NCBI GenBank assembly: GCA_965230755.1
Contig: CBDDLT010000023.1
Coordinates: 62,001 to 126,000, forward strand
Length of the DNA: 64,000 nt
Reading direction: 5' to 3'
From: DATFJT01 sp965230755
GTDB taxonomy: Bacteria > Bacteroidota > Bacteroidia > Chitinophagales > Saprospiraceae
Shown here: in pieces, positions 7,252 to 16,346 of the stretch
How the letters are laid out: the number at the start of each line of letters is the position of its first letter
Numbering within the stretch: position 1 is the first letter of the stretch
Made by a program: the position numbers and the translations under genes
Notes under the pieces: model-generated
Databases searched by the model: none
What the model saw: only the letters and a program-made list of their open reading frames with translations
Told to the model about the DNA's origin: nothing

Positions 7252-9111
7252 ATGAAGAAAGGAACTATTTCAGTAGAGACTCAGAATATTTTTCCCATCA
7301 TCAAGAAATTCCTTTACTCCGACCAGGAGATATTCTTAAGGGAGCTGATTTCCAATGCAGTAGATGCCAGCACGAAAATCAAAACCCTGGCTAATAAGGG
7401 TGTTTTTCAAGGTGAACTTGGGGATCTTAACGTTAGGGTAGAATTGGATGAGGAGAACAAGATTATCAAGATTATCGATAGAGGAATAGGGATGACTGGG
7501 GAAGAGGTAGAGAAGTACCTGAACCAGGTGGCATTCAGTAGTGCAGCGGAGTTCGTTGAAAAGTATCAAAGCGAAGATGGAATTATTGGCCATTTCGGTC
7601 TGGGATTCTATTCGGCTTTTATGGTCGCTGATAAAGTTGAGGTGAGAACTAAATCTTATCAAGAGGGTGCTGAAGGCGTGATGTGGGTATGCAGTGGTGA
7701 TCCAGAGTACAGTGTAGAAGATATCGAAAAGGAAGACCGAGGTACTGAAATATGGTTGTACGTTGGAGAGGAAGGAAAGGACTACTTATCCGAATCTAAG
7801 CTTTTAGAGCTATTAGAAAAGTACTGTAAGTTTCTTCCTACAGAAATTATCATGGGGAAGGAGACCAAAACTGAAGGAGAGGGAGATGACAAGACAGAAT
7901 ATGAGGTTGATCGTGTGATCAATAATCCCAAGCCCGCTTGGAAAAAACCGGTTTCCGAATTAAGTGATGAAGACTATAAGTCTTTCTATAGAGAGTTATA
8001 TCCGTTTTCACCGGAACCGCTTTTCTGGATACATTTGAATATTGACTTTCCGTTTAACTTAACAGGGATATTGTACTTCCCGCAACTGTCCACTCAATTC
8101 GATCAAAACAGATTTAAGGTTCAGCTTTATTGTAACCAAGTATTTGTTACTGATGAAGTGAAGGACATACTTCCTGAGTTTTTGACCTTGATGACAGGAG
8201 TAATTGACTCTCCAGACATTCCACTCAACGTATCGAGAAGTTATTTACAGGCTGACGGTAATGTCAAGAAGATAGGATCTTATATCAGTAAGAAAGTCGC
8301 GGAAAGATTAAAAGAGTTGTTCAAGGAGGACCGTGAAAAGTACGCTGAAAAATGGTCTGATATCGGACCAATTGTCAAGTATGGAATGATTACGGATGAT
8401 AAGTTCTATGACAGATCAAAAGACTTTGCCTTGATCAAGAATACGGAGGGAAAGAACTTTACCATTGAAGAATACAAGGAGAAAATCAAGGAGCTACAGA
8501 CGGATAAGAACGAGAAGAAAGTCTGTATTTACACGAACAATGAAGAATTGCAGCACGGTTATATCGAGCAGGTAAAAGAATACAATTACGATATTGCGGT
8601 TTTTGATCACATCATTGACAACCACTTTTTGCAGAGTTTAGAGCAGAAGGAAAGCGATGTATTGTTCGTTCGCGTCGACTCTGATATCCCTTCTAACTTA
8701 GTCCAAAAAGACGATGTAAAAGAATCTGTGCTTGATGAAAAGCAATCTAAGAAAGTCGAAGAGTTGTTCAAAGGAATTCTAGGAGAACAAACAGCCTCCA
8801 AACTCGAATTGAAGGCATTAGCTCCGAGTGAACCTCCGGTAATGATTGTCAAGCCCGAGTTTATGAGACGTTTTCAAGAGATGCAAATGATGCAAGGACC
8901 GAGCCCGGCAGGAATGGATTTCGATATGAGCCAAGTCATCGTTAATACGAATAACGAATTGATCCACAAAAAGCTTTTGGCGATAAGAAAAGAAGAAAAT
9001 AAGGAGCGCTTGGTAAAACATCTTTATTCAATTGCAAAATTGAATCAGGGAATGCTCAAAGGAAAGGAGCTATCTGATTTTGTATCGAATAGTTTAGAGT
9101 ATCTGAAATAA
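7252..9111 (+). CDS. htpG: Molecular chaperone HtpG (Hsp90)
   Basis: Cytoplasmic ATP-dependent chaperone of 619 residues. Seen: the N-terminal GHKL ATPase with FLRELISNAVDAS, DRGIGMT, and GHFGLGFYSAFMVADKV; the middle domain with LNIDFPFNLTGILYFP and the conserved VSRSYLQ (here NVSRSYLQADG); and the C-terminal dimerisation domain. Length is normal for bacterial HtpG. The ATG at 7252 starts the conserved KKGTISVETQNIFPII segment; the upstream frame is unrelated. A terminator follows at 9143. Confidence 0.97.
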   Translation: MKKGTISVETQNIFPIIKKFLYSDQEIFLRELISNAVDASTKIKTLANKGVFQGELGDLNVRVELDEENKIIKIIDRGIGMTGEEVEKYLNQVAFSSAAEFVEKYQSEDGIIGHFGLGFYSAFMVADKVEVRTKSYQEGAEGVMWVCSGDPEYSVEDIEKEDRGTEIWLYVGEEGKDYLSESKLLELLEKYCKFLPTEIIMGKETKTEGEGDDKTEYEVDRVINNPKPAWKKPVSELSDEDYKSFYRELYPFSPEPLFWIHLNIDFPFNLTGILYFPQLSTQFDQNRFKVQLYCNQVFVTDEVKDILPEFLTLMTGVIDSPDIPLNVSRSYLQADGNVKKIGSYISKKVAERLKELFKEDREKYAEKWSDIGPIVKYGMITDDKFYDRSKDFALIKNTEGKNFTIEEYKEKIKELQTDKNEKKVCIYTNNEELQHGYIEQVKEYNYDIAVFDHIIDNHFLQSLEQKESDVLFVRVDSDIPSNLVQKDDVKESVLDEKQSKKVEELFKGILGEQTASKLELKALAPSEPPVMIVKPEFMRRFQEMQMMQGPSPAGMDFDMSQVIVNTNNELIHKKLLAIRKEENKERLVKHLYSIAKLNQGMLKGKELSDFVSNSLEYLK

Positions 9112-9142
9112 AGCTCAGAAGCATTTCTATAAGAGAATTGGG

Positions 9143-9169
9143 GCGTCAGTATTTATACTGGCGCTTTTT
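9143..9169 (+). terminator. Rho-independent terminator after htpG
   Basis: GCGTCAGTA (9143-9151), loop TTTA, TACTGGCGC (9156-9164) with one G-T pair, followed by TTTTT. It ends the htpG transcript before the R1 promoter region. Confidence 0.85.
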
Positions 9170-9170
9170 A

Positions 9171-9297
9171 GTTATATAAAAGTTATATATCCAATCATTT
9201 CTTTATTTTTATCATCGCGTGAACAAATGGGATGGGCAGCCAATTTATTTTGGTGGTGGTGGTGTAAGAATGTTATGGCCCCATTTAATTCGTAAAC
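9171..9297 (+). promoter_or_regulatory. R1 promoter and leader (shared design with R2 and R3)
   Basis: Candidate -7 element TATTTTTA (9204-9211; Bacteroidota consensus TAnnTTTG), then 6 nt, then CGTGAAC (9218-9224) near the expected transcription start, followed by ATGGGAT. The same order and spacing occur before R2 (16249-16269); R3 has the -7 element TATTTTTG. GTTATATAAAAGTTATA (9171-9187) recurs exactly upstream of R4. Further down the leader is a TGG run (9251-9264), and CGTAAAC (9291-9297) lies 3 bp before the start codon. Confidence 0.5.
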
Positions 9298-9300
9298 CAG

Positions 9301-11010
9301 ATGAAAAAAAGTGATTATTCTGCTCAAAGAAAGGGCTTAATAGCAGGTCTTGTCGTGCTTATATTATTGTCCTTCTCCGGGTACTTGCTCTTCTTTAACA
9401 ATAGTCGTGCAGATATTGATGCGAGTTCTGTATTGGATTACACCAAGGTAAATCATATTAATACCAAGCAATTTCTTGAGGATTACGACTACCGTCGGGA
9501 TAAATCATCTGACAAAGTAGACACCCTTGAAACAATTAAATACCTATCTGCCCTAGAATTAAATTGCGAAAATTTTTACAAGTCATCAATTTTTCTGGCC
9601 AAGACTCACTTGAAGAACTTTCGAAGAGGCGAAGCCCTAAACGAGTTGATTAATTTGAGGATTTTCGTTCAGAAAAACTGTGGTAAGGGAAGTTTTTCTG
9701 AAATTGATTTCTTAATTATTCGCTCTCTTTTACGCTCTTGGAATCCCTCAAGCTTCGAAAAAGAAAGAGCATTGAGTTTAGCCCAATTTCATTTTGAAGA
9801 AGCACAGAAAAAGCCAAAAGATAGCTTGTACTATAATCAGGCCTTGAGATCCATATACGATACTTATCGATTGATCAATTATGATTCTGCCCGATTCTAT
9901 TTAGAAAAAATACAGGAGATTGTGGGAGAAGGAGAAGCGTTGAGAATGAGAGCATATTTGGAACGCCAGTTCAACAATCATGAGCAAGAACTTGATTTTT
10001 TCCAGAAGGTAAGGGAGTTAAAGGGCGGTAAATCGGACTGGGATGAACTTGGCGTGGCGTGGAGGAACCTGGGGGAATGTGATAAAGCATTCGAAATACT
10101 TAATACAATATTGGAAAATAAAATGGATGTCGCCAAAAATACAGGGCCGTCTCCTCTGATGATACCACTGATCAATATGGGTAAGTGGCATGTGGTATGT
10201 GGAGATTCTACCACGGGGAAAAATTACTTGGAGCAGGCCATGGAAATAGCGCTTGATAGAAAATCAAGTTATCACGTTGATGAAATCTTAGAATTTTACA
10301 AGGAGCATTTCTTAAACCATGATGATCTAATGAAATATGCGATCTATTTGGACAGACATTATAAACAAGAACAAATTCAAGAAGCGCTTTTCAAAAATCT
10401 TCTTTTTTCGATCAATACCGCTGAATCCAAATCCAGCCGACAAGAAAAATATATTCGCTATTTACTTCTGATGCTGATTCTATTTGGATCGGGTATATTC
10501 TTTTTCTACTGGAGGTCAAGGGGGAATCAAAAGAAGTCATTGGGCAATGAGTTGAAAGCCATGAAGCACGAAAACGACGTGGCCAAATTAAAACTATCAA
10601 AAAATACTAAGGATGAATTCTTAAATAGCTCTTTGAGAAAGTTGTCTTCTAAAGTTGATAAAATTAGGTCTACGGATCAAAACGTTTCTAAGAGACTGGA
10701 GGAGCTAAATAAATTGATAGAAGAAATCAGAAATGACGCATTCAAGGAGCATGAATTTGACAACTTAATTAAGTATTGGGATCCCGAGTTTTTTAAGCGC
10801 TTACTGGAAATTAACCCAAAGCTGACCCAATTGGATTTGAAGCACTGCATTTTTGTTGTACTTAACATGAATAAAATAGAAGTAAGTAAAATCTTAAATG
10901 TGGCTCCCGAAACGGTCAATACCCATCGATATCGGCTAAAACAAAAACTGATGATACCTGAAAAACACAGCTTACTATCTTTTCTCAGTGATTTGTTTCA
11001 AAAGAGCTAA
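9301..11010 (+). CDS. R1: membrane-spanning TPR/LuxR-like HTH regulator
   Basis: Predicted one-component transcription regulator, 569 residues. Seen: N-terminal transmembrane helix (about 12-32), a helical TPR-like region on the far side (about 60-380), a second transmembrane helix (about 384-404), a charged coiled-coil-like stretch (about 410-480) and a C-terminal LuxR-like helix-turn-helix (about 508-560: LTQLDLKH, then VSKILNVAPETVNTHRYRLKQKL). Two membrane segments would put the TPR part in the periplasm and the DNA-binding part in the cytoplasm. The segment NMGKWHVVCGDS followed by RKSSYHVDE is the most conserved part among R1-R3 and may be the sensing site (inference). S1 follows on the same strand after 214 bp. 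The ligand and target promoters are unknown. Confidence 0.75.
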   Translation: MKKSDYSAQRKGLIAGLVVLILLSFSGYLLFFNNSRADIDASSVLDYTKVNHINTKQFLEDYDYRRDKSSDKVDTLETIKYLSALELNCENFYKSSIFLAKTHLKNFRRGEALNELINLRIFVQKNCGKGSFSEIDFLIIRSLLRSWNPSSFEKERALSLAQFHFEEAQKKPKDSLYYNQALRSIYDTYRLINYDSARFYLEKIQEIVGEGEALRMRAYLERQFNNHEQELDFFQKVRELKGGKSDWDELGVAWRNLGECDKAFEILNTILENKMDVAKNTGPSPLMIPLINMGKWHVVCGDSTTGKNYLEQAMEIALDRKSSYHVDEILEFYKEHFLNHDDLMKYAIYLDRHYKQEQIQEALFKNLLFSINTAESKSSRQEKYIRYLLLMLILFGSGIFFFYWRSRGNQKKSLGNELKAMKHENDVAKLKLSKNTKDEFLNSSLRKLSSKVDKIRSTDQNVSKRLEELNKLIEEIRNDAFKEHEFDNLIKYWDPEFFKRLLEINPKLTQLDLKHCIFVVLNMNKIEVSKILNVAPETVNTHRYRLKQKLMIPEKHSLLSFLSDLFQKS

Positions 11011-11164
11011 TTATTGAAAAAAAATCCAAAGACAATCTCTGTACAATTCTAATTAAAAGGCTGGTTTAGCCTATTGCATTCAATAGACAGGAGCTTCTTG
11101 GGGTCGCAATTTACCTTGCTTGCAGCCTATTTTTGTATTTGATAGCACGATTTTATGCGGTCGG

Positions 11165-11176
11165 CTATTACCCCCC
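11165..11176 (+). promoter_or_regulatory. C-run element upstream of S1
   Basis: CTATTACCCCCC, ending 48 bp before the S1 GTG. A near copy, CTATTCCCCCTA, ends the same distance before the S2 GTG (18204-18215), and ATTCCCCCTA precedes S5 on the other strand (50992-51001). Candidate regulator or sigma-factor site. The 214-bp R1-S1 gap also holds a small hairpin (GGCT-GGTTT-AGCC) without a T-run, so a separate S1 promoter is likely. Confidence 0.4.
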
Positions 11177-11224
11177 TTTTTATATTATTTGATACCAATT
11201 AATTAATGGTTAAAAATTAGGAAA

Positions 11225-14200
11225 GTGGAGTATAATTTTATTGTTTTTGAAAGAAATCTAATTAGATCTCAATGGCCTTGGTTGATGGCCCGTCAAATTA
11301 GAATTTCTTATCCTTCATTGACCAGTCTTAAAAGGAAACTTTTAAGATTGGTCATGTTGGCTATGATTGCACTTTCGAGTTTTTCTATATCATATAGTCA
11401 GTGCGATGGGGGGGATAATTTTGGAGGAACAGTTTATCAGGACCTTCCGGCCAATGGGACGCTTAACAATACCTATGGGGTACTGGATAATAACGAACCT
11501 GGAATTGATGGTGTAAGTGTGAGAGTGGTTGATGCAGCAGGAAATCTATACCAAACTCTAACGGAACCTTACGGATCTTTCTCGTTCAGTATTCCTCCCG
11601 TTAATTTTCCTGTGCGTGTCGAATATTTCTGGGATGATATGGAATGGTTCGAAAGCAGTGTTGTAGGAGCTAATAATAGCAGTTCTATAGTATTTCGGAA
11701 TTCGCCTTCATGTTCAGTCAATTTTGGTCTCTACATGCCCAATGAATATTGTGAAACTGCCAACCCTCAACTGATCGTCCCCTCTATGATCAACGGAAAT
11801 CCATTAGGTTCTGGAACTTCAAGCAACCGGGTAATGAATTATAGATTTCAATATTATGATGAAGGAGAGCCTGGGTCCTCCGGGTATCCTTCCCCCCATA
11901 ACTTCTATCCACATAGCAGTATGGGCTCTGTTTGGGGAACAGCGTATAATCGAACCAAGAATTCCGTTTATCACAGTGCTTATTTAAAGCGTCACACAGG
12001 GTTTGGACCCGGGGGTATGGATGCCATCTACAAGTACGACGTACTAAATGGGGTGGAACAGGGAACACCAACAGTGATGATCGAATGTGAATCAGACGGG
12101 GTGGATGTAGGGTCTTCTCAAATAGCCTTGGCAACCAGGGATCTTCCCAATGATCGAGACCAACCCAGTTATGATACAACAGCTTTTGATAAGATTGGGA
12201 AACTGGGGATCGGTGGTATTGAGTTATCCGAGGATGATGAAACATTGTTTTTTATAAATCTCTATGAAAAGACCTTGGTCGCTTATGATATTGGTTCGGA
12301 GTCTTCCCCTTCCCTTATCGGAGAATTTACAATTCCAAATCCTTGTGGAAGTGACTGGAGACCTTTTGCCATAAAATATTGGCAAGGAACAATATATGTT
12401 GGAGGAGTCTGTACCGAGCAATCAACGCAAGTGCACGGTAATATGACGGGAAGGGTATATCGGTTTACTTCATCCGGATTTGATCCTAACCCAGTATTAA
12501 GTTTTAGTTTGGCTTATGCCAGAAATGACGCCATCACGGCTCAAATGGCAACCAATGCCAATAACCCACATATTGAAAGATGGAATGCATGGAATGATGT
12601 ATTCCACAAGCATGTTTTGGTTGATGATCCCCCTGCCTCATTTATTTCTGCTGCGTATCCTCAACCGATGATAACCGACATTGAGTTTGACCATACGGGC
12701 AATATGATGATAGGTTTGAGAGATCGGGCTGGAGATCAATGGGGCTGGGCCAATTACAGACCGAGAATAGATGCTAATCCAAGTACTCTGGAATACTTTG
12801 GCTTCAATGCTGGGGATGTATTGAAAGCCTCAAGAACTTCGACGAGTTCATGGTCCATAGAAAATAATGCTAGCGTTGGTGGTCAAAACGGTTGCGGAGC
12901 AGGATCAAATGAAGGGCCAGGAGGAGGAGAATTCTATTGTGGTGATAATGATTTTGTCAATGGGTCAGAAGGTGGAGATCATGAAGAAATTGGACAGGGA
13001 GCTCTGGCATTTCTGAGCGGATCAAATAACTTGGTCACCACCGCATACGATAATTTGGTTATCGGTGGACAGGGCAAGAACAATCTCAACAATGCTACTG
13101 GAAACGATGACGGCAGATATGTAATTTACGGTAGTCGCAATACTCGCGACTGGTCCAAAACCAATGGAATGGGGGACATAGAAGTACTCTGTGCTCCCCC
13201 TCCTGTTGAGATAGGAAACAGAATTTGGTTTGATACTGACGAGGATGGAATTCAGGATCCCGGCGAGAGCGGCATTGCGGGAGTACAAATCGATTTGTAC
13301 GTATTCAGTTTTCCGTCTTTTGTATTGATCAGTTCTGCGACCACTAATTCTAACGGTGAGTATATCTTTTCCAATGGACCAGGATCAAGTAGTTCAAGTC
13401 ATCGATATAATATTAATGAACTCAATTCTGAAGATGGTTATCAACTTAGAATTCCAAATGTCACGGGAGGAAATCAGCAGACTCCTTTGGATGGATATGG
13501 ATTGACAATCGACGATGCGGGATCTGGTTCCAATGCGGATTTTATCGATAGCGACGGTAGTCTCACTCAGAGTTATGCTTCTGTAGTTTTGAATAATGCA
13601 ATAGAAAGAGTTGGAGCGAATAATCATTCATTCGATTTTGGTTTTATCGAAGCCATGTGCTCAATTAGCACCACTGTACCCGGCGTAGAATGTGTTGACA
13701 ATGGTACACCCAATGACCCTTCAGATGATTATATACAGTTCAGTACAATTGTTACTGGTACTAATACGGGATCGAGCTATATAGCTACTAGCCCCGGCCA
13801 AATGGTGACTCCAGTTTCTCCTCCTGTACAGTATGGAGAACTGGAGACTTTTCGTTTGGAAAACGGCAGTGCGGGTAACGGAAATGTTACCATACGATTT
13901 GAAGATATTGATGATCCAAGTTGTTTTATCACTGGGACCATTTTGGACCCTGGAACCTGTTCTGAGGCGTGTGCAATTAATGCTACCGTTTTTTCAGTCG
14001 AATGTCGGGATGACGGATCAGTAGGAGACCCTTCCGACGATTACATTGAATTTACTTTATTCGTTACCGGCACCAATACTGGGATAAGCTATTCTCTCGA
14101 CCCAATAGGAAACCATACGATTACATCATTAAGCTCACCGATTACCTATAATACTACAGAGACATTTCGTTTGGAAAACGGAAGTGCGGGAGGTGGAAAC

Positions 14201-16156
14201 ATTAGTATTAATGTAATAGATAATCAATTCAACAGTTGCAGCGATCAAATTACAATTGTCGACCCTGGAACCTGTTCTGAAGCTTGTGATTTTACAGCTG
14301 ATATCCGTACTGTTTGCGATGATAATGGAACCCCGGCTGATCCATCGGACGACCAGTTCGAATATTACATAACGGCGAATAATGATTTAAGCAATAATTC
14401 TAACTACAGTATAACCGGAGATGATATGCGCACTGGGTTGCGATACGGCATCGAAGAAGGACCGTTTGGGTTTTTTCCGATTGATGATGGGAATCTGGAA
14501 ATTACCTTGACGGATGAATTGGACAATTCATGCAATGGTGATTTCGATGTAATCGCGCCCTCAACTTGTTCATTTGATTGCGCATTGAATACTCCGGTTG
14601 TACGTACCGTTTGTGATGACAGCGGCACCCCGAGTGATCCCAGTGATGATCGTTATGTGTACTATATCACGGTAACAGGTTTCAATACAGGGTCAAGCTA
14701 TGAAATAACTGGTGATGATATGCAGACTGACCTGCGCTATGGGATCGAGGAAGGTCCTTTTGGTTTTTTCCCTATCAATGGTGATATGACCGGATTAGAC
14801 CTAACCATTGTAGACGAAAAAGACAATGGCTGTAGCATAAGAGTAAGTGTTAGTCCTCCGGAAACATGTTCAGGAGAGTGTGAATTGAATGCTCCAGTAG
14901 TACGCACGGTTTGTAATGACAGCGGCACGCCAAGTGATCCTAGCGATGATCGATATGTCTATTATATTTTAGTGACAGGAACCAATACGGTTGGAACATA
15001 CGGGATAATTGGTGATGATACACAGAATGATTTACGTTATGGGATCGAAGAGGGACCGTTTGGATTCTTTCCGATCAGTGGAGGAGGATTGACGCTAACC
15101 ATCATTGATGACAAAGATGATGAATGTCGGGTAAATGTGCGTGTAGAACCCCCAGCCAGTTGTTCAGCAGAATGTACCCTAAACACACCTATTATTACTT
15201 CGATTTGCAATGATAATAATACCCCTAGCGATCCTGATGATGACTATATAGAATTCACTGTTTTGGTAGATGGACAGAACGTGGGGAGTAGTTATACGGT
15301 CACCACCATGGGGCATATCGTAACGGAGCTAAGTGCTCCAAATAATTACGGAGTGATAGAAAGATTCAGACTTCCAGATGGCAGTGCAGGATCCGGAGAT
15401 GTGAACATCACTATAATAGATGATAGAGATAATGGTTGCACGGTCGGAGGATTGGTTCTAGATCCTGGCACATGTAGTTCTGAGTGCATCTTGACTACTC
15501 CAGTAATAAGTTCGAATTGTAATGACAATGGAACCCCAGAAGATTCGGATGATGACTACATAGAATTCACTGTTTTGGTAGATGGACAGAACGTGGGGAG
15601 TAGTTATACCGTCACCGCTGTGGGGCATATTGTAACGGAACTTAGTGCGCCCAATAATTATGGAGTAGTAGAGCGATTTAGATTGGAAGATGGTAGTGCT
15701 GGAGGCGGAGATGTGACCATTACAATAATTGATGGATTGGACAATATGTGTATTATGACGGGACTGGTCATTGATCCCGGTACGTGTGGTTCAGAATGTG
15801 TAATCAACATTCCTGAGCTTACTTCGAATTGCAATGACAATGGTACTCCCGAAAAGCTGGGAGATGATTACATAGAATTCACTGTTTTAGTAGATGGACA
15901 GAATGTAGGGAGTACCTATTCGATTACTGCCGTAGGCCATACGGTAACAGAACTAAGCGCCCCCAATAATTATGGAATAGTAGAGCAATTCAGACTAGAA
16001 GCTGGAAGCGCAGACGGAAGTGTTGTGGCTTTGAGCATTATTGATGACACGGATGGAACATGTACAGCTCTTTTCAATTTGATTGAAAATCCTTGTTCGG
16101 GATGTCCTACAGATAATTGCCTCGGCATTCAGATTATTGTCCGAGAAGATAATTAA
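11225..16156 (+). CDS. S1: giant secreted SdrD_B/propeller/Ig-like repeat protein with Cys tail
   Basis: 1643-residue exported protein. Seen in order: signal peptide (hydrophobic stretch about 43-57, ending SYSQ); an SdrD_B-like domain (NFGGTVYQD, NEPGIDGVSVRVVD); a beta-propeller-like region (about 170-655) with YLKRHTGFGPGG and LGIGGIELSEDDETLFFINL; a second SdrD_B domain (IGNRIWFDTDEDGIQDPGE); eight Cys-bounded repeats of about 100 residues (about 809-1625) marked by CNDNGTP-x-D-x-x-DDYIEF; and the tail CPTDNCLGIQIIVREDN. No T9SS type A or B domain. The GTG at 11225 is chosen because AAAATTAG-N4-GTG is shared with S2; the ATG at 11285 is the alternative. Probably a surface adhesin or fibre (inference), partnered with R1. 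Confidence 0.8.
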   Translation: MEYNFIVFERNLIRSQWPWLMARQIRISYPSLTSLKRKLLRLVMLAMIALSSFSISYSQCDGGDNFGGTVYQDLPANGTLNNTYGVLDNNEPGIDGVSVRVVDAAGNLYQTLTEPYGSFSFSIPPVNFPVRVEYFWDDMEWFESSVVGANNSSSIVFRNSPSCSVNFGLYMPNEYCETANPQLIVPSMINGNPLGSGTSSNRVMNYRFQYYDEGEPGSSGYPSPHNFYPHSSMGSVWGTAYNRTKNSVYHSAYLKRHTGFGPGGMDAIYKYDVLNGVEQGTPTVMIECESDGVDVGSSQIALATRDLPNDRDQPSYDTTAFDKIGKLGIGGIELSEDDETLFFINLYEKTLVAYDIGSESSPSLIGEFTIPNPCGSDWRPFAIKYWQGTIYVGGVCTEQSTQVHGNMTGRVYRFTSSGFDPNPVLSFSLAYARNDAITAQMATNANNPHIERWNAWNDVFHKHVLVDDPPASFISAAYPQPMITDIEFDHTGNMMIGLRDRAGDQWGWANYRPRIDANPSTLEYFGFNAGDVLKASRTSTSSWSIENNASVGGQNGCGAGSNEGPGGGEFYCGDNDFVNGSEGGDHEEIGQGALAFLSGSNNLVTTAYDNLVIGGQGKNNLNNATGNDDGRYVIYGSRNTRDWSKTNGMGDIEVLCAPPPVEIGNRIWFDTDEDGIQDPGESGIAGVQIDLYVFSFPSFVLISSATTNSNGEYIFSNGPGSSSSSHRYNINELNSEDGYQLRIPNVTGGNQQTPLDGYGLTIDDAGSGSNADFIDSDGSLTQSYASVVLNNAIERVGANNHSFDFGFIEAMCSISTTVPGVECVDNGTPNDPSDDYIQFSTIVTGTNTGSSYIATSPGQMVTPVSPPVQYGELETFRLENGSAGNGNVTIRFEDIDDPSCFITGTILDPGTCSEACAINATVFSVECRDDGSVGDPSDDYIEFTLFVTGTNTGISYSLDPIGNHTITSLSSPITYNTTETFRLENGSAGGGNISINVIDNQFNSCSDQITIVDPGTCSEACDFTADIRTVCDDNGTPADPSDDQFEYYITANNDLSNNSNYSITGDDMRTGLRYGIEEGPFGFFPIDDGNLEITLTDELDNSCNGDFDVIAPSTCSFDCALNTPVVRTVCDDSGTPSDPSDDRYVYYITVTGFNTGSSYEITGDDMQTDLRYGIEEGPFGFFPINGDMTGLDLTIVDEKDNGCSIRVSVSPPETCSGECELNAPVVRTVCNDSGTPSDPSDDRYVYYILVTGTNTVGTYGIIGDDTQNDLRYGIEEGPFGFFPISGGGLTLTIIDDKDDECRVNVRVEPPASCSAECTLNTPIITSICNDNNTPSDPDDDYIEFTVLVDGQNVGSSYTVTTMGHIVTELSAPNNYGVIERFRLPDGSAGSGDVNITIIDDRDNGCTVGGLVLDPGTCSSECILTTPVISSNCNDNGTPEDSDDDYIEFTVLVDGQNVGSSYTVTAVGHIVTELSAPNNYGVVERFRLEDGSAGGGDVTITIIDGLDNMCIMTGLVIDPGTCGSECVINIPELTSNCNDNGTPEKLGDDYIEFTVLVDGQNVGSTYSITAVGHTVTELSAPNNYGIVEQFRLEAGSADGSVVALSIIDDTDGTCTALFNLIENPCSGCPTDNCLGIQIIVREDN
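15173..16102 (+). repeat. Tandem 312-bp repeats in S1 (repeat units 6-8)
   Basis: Three consecutive units start at 15173, 15485 and 15797 (312 bp, 104 codons); the third is 306 bp. Around 15248, 15560 and 15872 the DNA is nearly identical for about 50 bp in the first two units, including silent positions, with a few differences in the third. That indicates recent duplication or gene conversion and gives a substrate for copy-number change by recombination. Confidence 0.85.
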
Positions 16157-16172
16157 AAACCGATTTTATTTA

Positions 16173-16221
16173 GTTTACGTATCAACGGGTCATCTGTTAA
16201 CGTACAGATGACCGTTTTTTT
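16173..16221 (+). terminator. S1 terminator with upstream GTTTACG
   Basis: GTTTACG (16173-16179) begins 16 bp after the S1 stop. Then GGTCATCTGT (16188-16197), loop TAACGT, ACAGATGACC (16204-16213), a perfect 10-bp stem, followed by a run of seven T. The same GTTTACG-then-hairpin order occurs after S2, S3, GH18/S4 (ATTTACG) and S5. Confidence 0.88.
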
Positions 16222-16248
16222 ATTTGGGTAGTCTGGAGTAATTTTTTC

Positions 16249-16269
16249 TATTTTTACATCTGCGTAAAC
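16249..16269 (+). promoter_or_regulatory. R2 promoter element and CGTAAAC
   Basis: TATTTTTA (16249-16256), 6-nt spacer, CGTAAAC (16263-16269), then AATGGGAT. Same layout as R1. A TTTG 22 nt upstream of the first element could be the -33 box. The leader to the R2 start is about 80 nt. Confidence 0.5.
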
Positions 16270-16346
16270 AATGGGATAGATAACCAATTCCTTTTTTAGG
16301 AAGAGGTAATATAATGTATTTGTTATTCCGTTTAATGCGCAGGTGA

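Noticed and set aside
9171..9187. GTTATATAAAAGTTATA, identical upstream of R1 and R4, as a regulator site
   Set aside because: The match is exact over 17 bp, but the sequence is almost only A and T, and its distance to the start codon differs between the two genes (130 and 44 bp). Noted in the feature list, not promoted to a finding.
11285..11287. ATG as the S1 start
   Set aside because: Possible, but the GTG at 11225 shares its context and distance from the C-run element with the S2 GTG. Kept as the alternative.
13650..16102. CRISPR-like or satellite array in S1
   Set aside because: The repeats are in frame, 100 residues long and encode Cys-bounded Ig-like modules; there are no spacers or cas genes.
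16188..16213. Operator for R2 in the GGTCATCTGT inverted repeat
   Set aside because: It is followed by seven T and sits just after the S1 stop, so a terminator is the simpler reading.
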